Shown: piece after piece, positions 21,225 through 31,870 of the stretch
How the letters are laid out: each line of letters begins with the position of its first letter
Numbering within the stretch: position 1 is the stretch's first letter
Assembly (NCBI GenBank): GCA_047967505.1
Contig: CM106539.1
Strand: one strand, 5' to 3'
DNA: 64,000 nt
Source of the DNA: Dipteris shenzhenensis
Taxonomy: Eukaryota; Polypodiophyta; Polypodiopsida; Gleicheniales
Made by a program: the position numbers and the translations under genes
Notes under the pieces: generated by a model
Database searches by the model: none
The model's input: only the letters and a program-made list of their open reading frames with translations
What the model was told of the DNA's origin: nothing

Positions 21225-21484
21225 CTTAGGGGGTGCACTACCAAGAAACCCTAGGTATCATATGTGTTCAAAGGGTATTTAAAAAACCCCTCAACTAAAA
21301 AAAAATCCCAATAAAGATACCCCTCTTTACTTATGAAGAAGTAACGGATTTTTTTCTAAATTTGAATTAAAAAACCCCTCTTGTTATAGTAAATCTGTTA
21401 AATGTTTCCCAAGAGTTCCATTAAAATACCCCTCCTTTTGAATGCACGTGGTATACTAAAAGTTTGTGAGGTGAACCCCCCGAG
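21225..21484. mobile_element. Short non-autonomous DNA transposon (hAT-like MITE) in the satellite
   Basis: A 260-bp segment interrupts one monomer. It is flanked by GACCATCC (21217-21224) and GACCATCT (21485-21492), an 8-bp duplication of satellite sequence with one change. The ends CTTAGGGGGTGCAC and CTCGGGGGGTTCAC (reverse complement of the right end) match at 11 of 14 positions. Interior is AT-rich with several ACCCCTC/AAACCCC words and no ORF. An 8-bp duplication with TAGGGG-type ends fits the hAT superfamily; assignment is inference. Confidence 0.65.
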
Positions 21485-24334
21485 GACCATCTAAAGCATA
21501 TCTAATGGGAATAATACTTTGAACGTACCTCAATATAGCTAATAATGAAGCATGTGCAAATTATTGTGCCCATTGGGTATGTGCATGTTTTAATAACACA
21601 CATCAGAGTGTGTTTTTTATAAATTTTTGCATAACACGTGCTAAGAAATGAGGTTTATGGCGACTTTGACCATCCAAACCATATCCGATGGTGGGCACTA
21701 TACTTTTCACATGCCTCAACATATGTGGGATTGACGTGCTTGCAAAGTCTCATGCCCATCAAGTATGTGCACATTCAAATAACACACCTTAGAGCATGTT
21801 TCTTGACGATTGTGCATAACACTTGGTGAAAATAGGGTTTATGGAAACTTTGATCATCCAAAGCATATACAATGGGCATGATACTTTGCACACATCTCAA
21901 AATAGTTGGTATTGATGCATGTGCAAATTATAGTGCCTATCAGGTATATGCAAGTTCAAATAACACAGTTTAGATTGTATTTTATGACATTTGTGCAAAA
22001 CACTTGGTGAAAAACAAGATTGATGGCGAACTCAACCATCCAAGGCATATTCGATGGGCATGATACTCTGCACGCACCTCAACATAGATAATATTGATGT
22101 ATATGCAAAGTATTATTCCCATTGGGTATGTTAGCTTTCAAATAACACACATCAGAGTGTGTTTTTTGATGGGTATGTAAAACACATGGCGTGTATAACC
22201 TACCTCAGGGCATGTTTTTAATGGGTGTGCATAACACTTCATGAAAAATAGGATTTATGGGGACTCCGACCATTCAAATAATATCATTTGGTAACAATAC
22301 TTTGCAAGAACTTCAACATAGATAAGATTGACATGCTGCAAAGTCTCATGCCCATTGGGCATGTGTAATTTTGAATAACACACCCCAGAATGTGTTTTTT
22401 GATGGGTGTGCATAAAACTTGTTGAAAATTTGGCTTTATGTTGAAGTAGAACATTCAAATAATATCTGACGAACACTATACTTTGCATGCATGTGCAAAG
22501 TATTGTGCCCATCAGGTATGTGCGGGTTTGAATAACACACCTTAGAGCATGTTTTCTAACGATCGTGGATAACACTTGGTAAAAAATGGGGTTTATGGAA
22601 AATTTTACCATCCAAAGCATACATGATTGGCATGATACTTTGCACACACCTTAAAGTAGGTGGGATTAATGCACTTCCATAGTATCATCCCCATTGGGTA
22701 CATGCACATTTGAATAACACACCTCGTAATGTGTTTTTTTATGGTTGTGCATTAGACTTGGTAAAATATGGGGTTATGGCAACATTGACCATCCAAAGCA
22801 TATCCAATGGGCACATGACATAGCACACACTCAAAATATATGAGACTCACACATGTGCAAAGTATGTTTCCCATCGGATATGTACACATTCAAAAAACAC
22901 AACTTAGAGCATGTTTTTTGATGGTTGTACATAACATTCGTTGAGAAATAGGGTTTATGGCGACTTTGACCCACCAAATCATATTGAATGAGCATAATAC
23001 TTTTCATGCCACTCAAAATAGGTAACATTGATGAGCGTACAATCTATCATAACCATCGGTTATGTGTGCATTCGAATAAAACACCTCAGAGCATGTTTGT
23101 TGTCGGTTGTGCATAACATGGTGAAAAATTGGGTTTATGGCAACTTCAACCATCCAAACCATATTCTATGGGCACGATCCTTTCATATAAATAAACATGT
23201 GCAAAGTATCATGCCCATTGGGTATATGTGCTTTCGAATAACACACCTTAGAGCAGGTTTTTTGATAGTTGTGCATAACACTTCATGAGAAACGAGGTTT
23301 AGGCATACTTCGACCATCCAAAGAATATAAAATGGGCATAAAACTTTGTATGCACCTCAACATATGTAAGATTGATGCATGTGAAAAATATCTTGGGTAT
23401 GTTCATGTTCAAGCAATAGACTTTAGAGTGTGTTCTTTGACATTTGTGCATAGCACTTACTGAAAAACTAGGTTTATGGCGACTTCGACCATTCAAACCA
23501 TATCCGATAGTTCCTATTGTTTGCACACATCTCAACATATGTGGGATTGATGTGCATGCAAATTGTCATGCCATTGGGTTTATACACGTTCACATAACAC
23601 ACCTCATTGCATGTTTCTTGACTATTGTCCATAACACTTGGTGAAAAATGGGGTTTATGGTGACTTTGACCATCCAAAGCATATTTGATGGACATGATAC
23701 TTTGCACACATATCAACATAGTTGGAATTTATACTGGTGCAAATTATGGTGCCCATAGGGTATGTCCGAGTTTCAATAACATACCTTAGAGCATGTTTTT
23801 TGACATTTGGGCAAAACACTTGGTGAAAAATGGGATTTATGGTGACTTTTACCATCCAAAGCATATTTGATGGGCACGATGCTTTGCACATTCCTGAAAA
23901 TATATAACAATGACATGTGTGCAAAGTATCATGCGATCGAGTGTGTGAGATTTTGAATAACACACCTTAGAGCATGTTTTTTGACGAGTGTGCATAACAC
24001 TTGGTGAAAACCGGCCACCATCCAAAGCATATCTGATGGGCATGATACTTTGCACATTCCTGAAAGTATATAATAATGACACATTGTGTGCAAAGTATCA
24101 TGCAATCAGGTGTGTGAGATTTTAAATAACACACCTTAGAGCATGTTTTTTGATGGTGTGCATAACACTTGGTGAAAACCGATAACTTCGACCATCCAAA
24201 GCATATCAGATTGGGAAAATACTTTGCAAGTACCTCAACATAGGTAAGATTGATGTGACTACGAATTCTCATGCATATTTGGCATGTGTGTGTTTGAGTA
24301 ACACACCTCAGAGCATGTCTTTTGACATGTGTGC

Positions 24335-24632
24335 CATGGATGTTTGTATCGAAGCTATGATTATATAATAATATAAAATATTGGCAAAAGTTTATCAAGC
24401 TCATTTTTTTACTTTCATAATATTGATATGATGTAGTACACTTTTATATATTTTCTTTTGAATTTTTAAGTAAAAAATGTGAATTCTGATGAAATTTTAA
24501 AAATTTTTGGCATAAAGGTTTCAAATCTTGGCAAATATTTCAAATGTTTATTTTGATTAGAGCATACAAACTTTTGACATGAATATAAAAGTTTAGCTTC
24601 TTAACGAAATTAACTCAAAAAAATAATCCATG
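24335..24632. mobile_element. AT-rich insertion in the satellite, MITE-like
   Basis: A 298-bp, very AT-rich, non-coding block interrupts a monomer. It begins CATGGAT and ends ATCCATG (7-bp inverted ends), between ATGTGTGC (24327-24334) and GTGTGTGC (24633-24640), 7 of 8 alike. The satellite sequence resumes after it with GCATAACA. Probably another short DNA transposon; the inverted ends are too short to assign a family. Confidence 0.5.
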
Positions 24633-24969
24633 GTGTGTGCATAACATTTGTTAAAAAATGGGGTTTATGGCAAAATCGATCATCCAAATCATATTTGATG
24701 GGCACAATACTTTGTATGAATATTAACCTAGTTATTGTTTATATACGTACATAGTTTTTCACCCATCGGGTCAATGTGAGTTCCAATAACACACCTTAGA
24801 GCATGTTTTTGGATAATTATGAGCATAACACGGTGAAAAATGAGGTTTATGGAAACTTCGACTATCCAAAGCATATCCAATGGGCAAAATAGTTTGGACA
24901 GGCCTTAAAGTAGGTAGTATTGATGTGTGTACAAAGTTTGGTGCACATTGGGTCTGTGCACATTCCAAT

Positions 24970-25645
24970 TTTTGCAAACACGCCGAAGGAGGCATGGGAT
25001 ACTTTGAAAAAAATGTATAGCACAGATATGCAAGCTAAGAAAATGCAGCTCAAGCAGGAGTTGCATAATGTGCAGAGAGAAAATATGAGCATCAATGACT
25101 ACTACATGAAGGTGAAGAAGATTGCAGATGCACTTGCTTTTATTGGGTTGCTAGTGGAAGATGATGATTTAGTTTTTGTGACCTTGAATGGTCTAGGAAA
25201 GGATTATGCACAATTCTGGACATCCATTGCTGTCCGTGAGAATTTTCTTGATTTTGAGGAGTTGATTGCTCTTCTAATTTTTGAAGAGTAGAGAAATGGT
25301 GGTGCATCTTCTTTAGGAGGAACTTCAAAAGAAGCTGTCCTTTACTCGAATGCTAGAAGAGGTAGAGGCAAAGGTAGAGTAGGCCAATTTGGAGGCCATG
25401 GCAGAAATCAGAATATGCAGCAAATTCAAGAAAACCAATCTTATGGAGGAGGACGTGGTAACTTTAGAGGCAGGGGGAGCCAAAGAGGTTGTGGTGGATG
25501 GCAGAGAGGCCAAAATGCAAACAACAATGTTGAATGCTACTACTGTGGTAAAATGGGTCATATGGTTAAAGACTGCTATAAAAAGCAGAATGACATCATG
25601 ACTCAAAAATTGCAGCAAGGCAATTATTCATCCTCTAGTAGATAG
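24970..25645 (+). pseudogene. gag: B3 gag, 5'-truncated
   Basis: The residual gag runs from EAWDTLKKMYSTDMQAKK through the helical domain (NVQRENMSINDYYMKVKK), the Arg/Gly-rich stretch and a complete zinc knuckle CYYCGKMGHMVKDC (about 25531-25575), the best preserved knuckle of the family in this window. There is no start codon or leader. Stop codons occur near 25289 and 25643. Confidence 0.85.
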
Positions 25646-25689
25646 GGTGATAACAGAGATGAGCATCTATTTATGGTGCAACACATGAC

Positions 25690-28640
25690 CAATTCTGTGA
25701 CAAGTGCAGAAGAAAGTAATGATGTATGGTATGTTGACTCAGGTGCATCAAACCACATGACAGGTCATGCAGAATGGATGTAGGATACAAGGAAAATGGA
25801 AACACCATAATTTATGGAGACTGGTGATGATACTGCACATCCTATTGTGCATATTGGTAAAATTCCTTTGTCTATGTAAGATGGATAAAAGGAATACCTG
25901 TCTAATGTATTTCATGTCCCGAATATCACCAAGAACCCGGTTTCTATTGGTCAAATGGTTGAGCAGGGCTTGCAAGTCAGATTTAATCCTCATGGATGCT
26001 TTGTTGAGGATATGAAAAATAAAGGTCGTTTGATAGCCAAAGGGAAGAAGAAGGGCATGATATTTACGTTGGATGCGGACATGCCTGAATTGAGTGTAGC
26101 AATGTTTGCACATGGGACCGGTGTAGTTGCAGATATTGATATCTAGCATAAACACATTGGTCATGTTAATGTACAACAACTTAAATTAATGCAGGCCCAA
26201 AATATTGTTGTAGGATTGCCTAAGTTCAAGGTTGCAGAAATGCATAAGGTATGTGAAGCCTGTCAATTTGGAATATAGGCAAGGAAACCATTTCCTAAAC
26301 ATGTTCAAGAGAGTAAGAGGCCATTGGAATTAATCCACTTTGATGTGTGGACTACTAAAGCTGCATCTATTTTGTCACTTTTATTGATGAGTAGAGTAGA
26401 AAAGTTTGGGTGTATTTTATGAAAAAGAAAAGTGAAGTGTTTGGGCACTTCAAAGCTTTTAAAGCTATGGTTGAAAAAGAGACAGGCCTACAAATAAAAT
26501 GCCTAAGGCTAGATGGAGGGGGAGAGTACCTCTCAAATGAGTTTGCAAGTTTCCTACAGGAGCATGGCATAAAGCAACAATATTTATGCAGTCATACCCC
26601 ACAACAAAATGGACTTGCACAAAGGAAATACAGGCATATTGGAGAGGTATCTCATGCCATGCTCAATGAAAAAGACATGCCAGATTATTATTGGGCTAAA
26701 GCAGTTACTACAGTGGTCTACATAATGAACAGGAATCCCACTGTAGCAATACATGGCATGATGCCAGAGGAGAGGTATACTGGTAGGAAACCAGACATTT
26801 CTCATTTGAAGGTTTTTGGTTGCATTACCTATGTTCATGTGCCAGATGAGTTGAGATCCAAGTTGGATCCAAAAGCTAAGAAGTGCATCTTTATTGGTTA
26901 TTCTCTGTAGTAGAAAGGGTATAGATGCTATAGCCCTTCTACTCATAAGTTTACAGTGAGCAGAGATGTTGTTTTTGATGAGATGAGCGGTTTGTTTAAA
27001 CAAATAAATGTGATTAATGATGTAGATGCACAAAATGGTAAGGCTGCACAGAATTCAGAGCAACAACTACAAAATATTAGTGGACATGTAGTGTCCTCTA
27101 GTAGTGGTTCACATACTTTGCCATGAATAGGCAGATTGAGATCAGGAGGATATCCTTAAAGAAATGCAGATAGTAGTATGCAAGTATCATGAAAAGAAAA
27201 AGAGAAAGTAGATCAGCCCATGGTTGATGTGAATCCAGGTCACTCTTATGTGGATGGTGAATCTAGTGGCTCAGAACAGAGCCTTGATGATGAGTTGGGT
27301 ATTCCTTATGTTGTTACGCCTATAGTAAGGAAGACAAGGGATGTTTTTAGAGCACTTGGTAGTGAGCCTATTTTGCGCAAGTCTACCAAAGCTAGGTATC
27401 CTATGGATAGGCTAAAATATGGTGGATTTACAGCCATTCACTATGCCTATATGGTCAAGTGATACATGAACCAGAATCCACTTCTTTTGAGCAAGCCATG
27501 GGAAAAGAAAAATGGGAGAAACCCATGGATGAAGAAATGTATGCCTTGGAAGCAAATTTGAAGCAAGCACCCAGAGCATGGTCTAACAAGATAGGACAAT
27601 AGATTGTCACTATTGGCTTTCAGATTTCCAAGGCAGATTTCTCACTTTATGTGAGAAAAACAGAGAAAGGCATTATGCTGCTTGTCATTTATGTTGATGA
27701 TTTGATAGTGATGAAGATATCCTTCATCACAGGTGATAGTGATGAAGATATCATTCATGTGAAAATGTTATTGAAGCATTTATTGAAGCATAAGTTTGAG
27801 ATGAAGGATTTGGGAGAGCTGCATTACTTCTTGGGCATTGAGGTGATTAGATCCACAAGTGGGATATGGCTCTTGCAGAGGCAATATGGATTGGACATGC
27901 TATCCAAATATGGGATGACAGGCTTTAAGCCTATTTCAGTTCCTTTGGAGCAGAATGTGAAGTTGAGTGCAGATGCAGGTGAGCTTCTCGAAGAACCTAC
28001 TATGTACAGATGCATAGTAGGAAGTTTGATTTATATGACTATGTTGTTGGGTTGGTATGTCAGTTTATGCAGGATCCAAGAAAACTGCATTTGGATGCAG
28101 CTAGATGCATACTAAGGTATGTGAAGTCCACATTGCAATATGGACTATTTTATGAGATTGGGGTTCAAATACAATTGCATGGATACACTGATGCTGATTT
28201 GGCTAGTAGTATTTTTGATAGACGATCTACCAGTGGATATCTGTTCTCTTTCGGGAGTGCTGCAATCACTTGGAGTAGTAAGAAACAGCCTACAGTTGCC
28301 TTGTCGAGCACAGAGGCTAAGTACAGGGGTGCAACAATTGCTGCATGTGAGGTAGCTTAGTTGCATAAGATACTTTATGATATGCATTAGTCTACAGATG
28401 GGCCAGTTGTCATTTATTGTGACAACATGAGCAGTATACACTTGGCAAATAACCCAATCTATTATGCTAGAACAAAGTGCATTGAGGTGCATTATCACTA
28501 TGTGCGGGAGAAGGTTCTAGTAGGTTTTATTGATTAGTTTATGTCAGCACAGAGGATCAGGTAGCTAACATATTCACGAAGGCATTGGGTGCAGAGAAGC
28601 TGCACAAGTTCAGAGACTTGCTTGGTGTGCAGGAATTGGG
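25690..28640 (+). pseudogene. pol: B3 pol with RT deletion
   Basis: Protease (WYVDSGASNHMTGHAEW), integrase (WVYFMKKKSEVFGHFKAF, LRLDGGGEYLSNEF, TPQQNGLAQRK), linker and RT. Most of the RT fingers and palm, between the LEAN and LKQAPRAW motifs, is deleted at about 27556; the YVDDLI catalytic motif remains near 27690. A 16-base internal duplication (GATAGTGATGAAGATA) occurs near 27710-27750. RNase H follows ([19 protein letters not shown]). Multiple stops. Non-functional. Confidence 0.87.
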
Positions 28641-28658
28641 ATTGAGCTCGAGGGGGAG

Positions 28659-28723
28659 TGTTGAGATATCAAGCTCCACTCGTGATAGGCTAGGGTGATC
28701 GTTGTGCATTTGTGTCACCGACT
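28659..28723 (+). repeat. B3 3' LTR, first 65 bases only
   Basis: TGTTGAGATATC after the usual polypurine tract (28644-28658); the similarity stops at CACCGACTTG, where unrelated sequence begins. Confidence 0.85.
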
Positions 28724-29262
28724 TGGGAATACCAAAGTAGAACTCAACACAATGCCCCAAATAGTGTGGGCTTCATTCCATTATGGGGTATTTATACAAG
28801 TTGGAGAGCTTCTCTCTCTGCATATAGGAATTGTATGACATTCTCTCTCTACATGTAGAACTTGCATCTAGAAGTTGCATGAAGGAGTTGCAAATTGCAC
28901 GTAGGAGTTGCTGTTGCATATAGGAGTTGGATATAGAGTTCACATGTAGAACATGCATGTAGGAATTGCATTGAGGAGTTGCACATAGAAACTGCATGTA
29001 GGAATTGTATATATAATGTGCATGTAGATCATGCAAGTTGGATCCTAAGAGGGATTCTTTCTAGCCTTATGCAAGTACAAGTGGAGCTTTGTCTCTACTC
29101 TACACACAGATTTTGTGCTACCTAAGTTCATGTTCATACAGAGACAACGTACTCATGAATCCATTTTATCACCTGTCCTCGGGTTATGGCTTGTTGATCA
29201 CGGAGTTGGGATGCCATGCAGTTAACCCAGTGGCTCTGGAACTTGTGGCATGGTAGTCTATC
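28724..29262. repeat. Non-coding region with a ~20-bp degenerate minisatellite
   Basis: From about 28815 to 29035 the words GCATGTAGGAGTTG, GCATATAGGAATTG and relatives recur roughly every 18-22 bases. A minus-strand TATAAATACCCC lies at about 28783-28794, so this could be part of an LTR in minus orientation, but no partner copy is in the window. The rest, to 29262, shows nothing recognisable. Confidence 0.45.
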
Positions 29263-29463
29263 CTATTGTAAATCCTTGGCACCATAGAATTTTTGCTCTG
29301 TTTCCAAGAAGCATGTATCCACCATTTGTTCAAATAGAGATATGTGGTGTGCTTCTAAGAAGATGACTCTTTGATAGAGTTGGCTTGTAGTTTGAGCATC
29401 AATGTGTTCATTGGGATTGAAACTCAAGGGAGGCAAAATGGTGGTTGATGTGGATGGGGACAT
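29263..29463 (-). other. Unrecognised 66-codon ORF
   Basis: Minus strand, MSPSTSTTILPPLSFNPNEH then LYQRVIFLEAHHISLFEQMV. No family recognised; it may be the end of the same decayed minus-strand protein as the ORFs at 29890-30461. Confidence 0.25.
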
Positions 29464-29889
29464 TTAGAATGTATTCCAATGTTTTTTAGAAGATAGCACT
29501 TTTGGGAAGGATGCAGTCAATATTGCCGCACATTATTTTCTCATGCTGTTGAAGTGCTCGGATCAGTGTGCCTTATATGTTTCATTCTACACCATAGTAT
29601 GGCTCGATCATTGGCCAATTAATGGTGCAGTCTCCTCACCCAAAGTGTGTATGTTGGCCTCCCATCTGTGATGTCATGGAACTGCATAGAACTTGGGATG
29701 GGTTCTGAGATAGGGAGGTGCACATAGGTAATATTTCATGAAGATTACATCAAAGAGCTTGGGGCAGCACCAATCAGGTTGGGGATCCAATTTGCTAACC
29801 CAAGCTTCACTAACTTGATGCTAACGAAGGTCGGTAGGGAAGTTGTCTAGAGTCCATCCACCTCGAGTTTTCATATCAAGATATTTGCT

Positions 29890-30240
29890 CTAGAAATCCT
29901 TGATGGGGTTACTAGAAACTGGTATCACATCAAAATCATACCCATCATTGGAATTTGGCATGGGAGTGCAAATTGGATTATCTGGATCTTGATATTTGAA
30001 ATCAAATATTGAGTCATTTTTTGTTGATGGCAACACAAGTAGTGTCGAAGGTGATGGTGGGGCAGGGAGAGAATCTGGGGACATGGGGGAGAAATATGGA
30101 AGAGTGTAAGTTGTGGGAGGGGAATCAGAGTGGAGGGAGGGGAGAACTGGAAAAATGGTTTGAGCATCTTGGTAATCCTTAAGGGTAGGATTAGCGAGGG
30201 AAGGGCTGAAGTAAGGTGTAAGGGGCTCATAAGTTTGCAA
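29890..30240 (-). other. Unrecognised Pro/Ser-rich ORF (116 codons)
   Basis: Minus strand; low-complexity Pro, Ser, Thr and Leu (TYTLPYFSPMSPDSLPAPP) ending in an acidic stretch (IFDFKYQDPDNP, DGYDFDVIPV). A second frame is also open, typical of compositional bias. Could be an inter-domain linker of a retroelement gag; not assignable. Confidence 0.25.
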
Positions 30241-30248
30241 CTATTGGG

Positions 30249-30461
30249 TTAGTTGAAAGTGGTAAGAGGTATGAGGAAAGAGACGATGAAGGGAGTAGAT
30301 GAAGGAAGCTCAGGGAAGGTTAAGAGGGTGGTAGCAGCAAGGGTAAGTGAGGTTATGAGATTGGCATAGAGAGGGGTTAGATATGGGAAGATAGATGTGA
30401 GATAGGCCCAGTCATCCTCTGACACTTCTTTTTGTTGGTGCGATGGGATCATTAGCTGCAA
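30249..30461 (-). other. Unrecognised 70-codon ORF
   Basis: Minus strand, MQLMIPSHQQKEVSEDDWAY then a hydrophobic Leu/Thr/Pro-rich run. Adjacent to, and in line with, the Pro/Ser-rich ORF below it. No family recognised. The 300 bases upstream (30462-30767) hold nothing I can identify. Confidence 0.22.
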
Positions 30462-30767
30462 GCCTTAGGGTGTGGGATGTTGGTTATGTCATCCCTTGTA
30501 GATAATAGTGATGGAATTTGTAGCAATGGAAACAAACTAGCAATAACCCTAAGGGGAGGACTACCCATGAGGCATACATATGCGATGAAAGCATCCATCC
30601 TGAGTGCTATAAACTTGGAATGTGTAGATAGGCAGAAGATAGTTTTTTCATCTTCGAAAAAGTCGGTAAATTATGTGCAGAGTTTTGGCCCCTATGGAAT
30701 GTTCCCATTTGATGTTTGGATGAGCTGATATGATCCTGAGTTGGAGTTGCTTACATTGGATAAGCAC

Positions 30768-31055
30768 TCATGCTTTTAGGTGATCTTCTGCTTGTAGAGC
30801 AGCCATAAGCTCTTGGTGCACCACCGTTGTGCATTGTAGTGGGACTTCATTGGTGATATCTTCCATTGCCTCATTGTTTTGCACTAGCAATTGGACTTCA
30901 AGCTTGGAGATGACTATCTTTTGGGATTGCATCTCATTTATTTTTTCCTTATACTTATGGTAGATGGATGTATATGCCTCCTTAAGCTTTTTCATTTGCA
31001 AGGTGACCTGTGCTTGTTGAGGAATGACTTCAGTGGTATTGGACCATTGGTCCAA
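30768..31055 (-). other. Unrecognised coiled-coil ORF (95 codons)
   Basis: Minus strand, MDQWSNTTEVIPQQ then a heptad-rich helix (LQMKKLKEAYTSIYHKYKEK, ISKLEVQLLVQNNEAMEDI). A coiled coil is likely over about residues 18-70. It lies just downstream (in G2 direction) of the G2 RNase H, where integrase would be expected, so the G2 integrase is missing and this is probably a different sequence. Confidence 0.3.
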
Positions 31056-31212
31056 GACTTGTGCTAGAAAAGACTATCATGCGACTCACAATGACAATGA
31101 GAGAGAAGATGATCTCGGATACACCTTCTTATAGCAACTCCTAGCCGACTCAATCCACCATGTGCTCATTCAAAGTGTCATGAGTCATGCACCACCTTGT
31201 CCACGTCTCATT

Positions 31213-31865
31213 TTATGGAAGCCTAATGCCATGTAGCAACCCATGCACAAATGGTCCAATCAACCTTTGTTCACTCACATAAACCAAACAGATATCTATT
31301 TGAAATAGTGTGGCATCTGGCAAGTCATCTTCTACTCCAATGGCTTCTTCTCTTGACTTAACATGAGACATGTGATCGGCAATGTAGGGTTGGGCATCTT
31401 TGCGGACCACTATTTTGAAGTTGAATTCTTGTAGCAAGAGGAGCCATCTGGTTATTCTTCCTATTATACATAGATGGTTCACAAGATAAAGCAATGCTTG
31501 ATGGGTTAGTGTAGAAGACAAAGTCATTTGCTAATAGATAGTGTCAAAATTTCTCAAGACTATACACCATTGCTATGGCTTTTTTTTCTGTGGTGGTATA
31601 GTTAATCTCTGCATCATTGAGTTGTCGACTGGCAAAGTAGAATGGGTAGTCTTTCTTATGTTGACCAGGTTGACAAAGCACACTCCTAATTGCATACTTG
31701 GAGCCATCAGTATGAACATGAAAATCAATATCCCAATTGGGAGATATAAGGATGGGTGTTGTGATTAGGCACCACTTTAAAAGCACAAAGGGTTGGTCGC
31801 ACTCTTCTATCCGTAAGAATTCCACTAATAATTTGTAAAGTGGCCTGGCTATCATGCCATACCAT
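31213..31865 (-). pseudogene. pol: G2 pol: RNase H segment (fourth piece)
   Basis: Minus-strand gypsy RNase H: MIARPLYKLLVEFLR, DQPFVLLKWCLITTPIL, HVHTDGSKYAIRSVLCQ (first catalytic Asp in HTDGS), FYFASRQLNDAEINYTTTEKKAIA and GRITRWLLLLQEFNFKIVVR. One stop separates EKF from the next part. The upstream end at 31866 is the AATGT target site of element C; the RT it belongs to resumes at 39043. The GRITRWLLLLQEFNF connection is of the non-chromovirus (Tat/Athila-like) kind as I remember it. Confidence 0.88.
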
Positions 31866-31870
31866 AATGT
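31866..31870. repeat. Target-site duplication of element C, left copy
   Basis: AATGT, exact match to 39038-39042. Confidence 0.92.

Larger units (their letters stand above)
20861..24954. repeat. ~181-bp satellite array, about 19-20 monomers
   Basis: The landmark word GACCATCCAAA recurs at about 21033, 21217, 21670, 21853, 22036, 22269, 22450, 22608, 22787, 22968, 23149, 23311, 23489, 23670, 23853, 24016, 24192, 24680 and 24866. After removing two insertions the spacing is mostly 176-186 bp, with some units of 158-163 bp that lack about 20 bases. Each monomer also contains AACACACCTTAGAGCATG and GTGCATAACACTTGGTGAA blocks. Monomers are diverged, roughly 75-90% alike by eye. Within each, GGGCATGATACTTTGCAC is followed about 30 bases later by its near reverse complement. 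ORFs here are artefacts of the repeat. Confidence 0.92.
24955..28723 (+). mobile_element. Copia family B copy B3, truncated at both ends
   Basis: Plus-strand copy that begins inside gag and ends 65 bases into the 3' LTR. The left junction falls where the satellite word GTGCACATTCCAA meets the gag word GTGCATATTCCAG, so the breakpoint shares a 13-base microhomology. There is an internal RT deletion at about 27556 (some 390 bp compared with B2), joined through TTGAAGCA-like sequence. It is otherwise colinear with B2 and keeps several CAG codons that are TAG in B2. Confidence 0.9.

Noticed and set aside
21638-24404. Many 60-145 codon ORFs in the satellite
   Set aside because: They recur with the repeat period in different frames and share the same artefactual phrases; repeat-derived.
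20861-24954. CRISPR array
   Set aside because: Units are ~181 bp with continuous similarity and no unique spacers; eukaryotic satellite.
28730-29260. 3' LTR of G2
   Set aside because: No partner LTR, no polypurine tract and no G2 integrase between; only the TATA-like word supports it.
29890-30240. Extensin or proline-rich cell-wall protein
   Set aside because: No signal peptide or regular SPPPP repeats; a second frame is also open; compositional bias.
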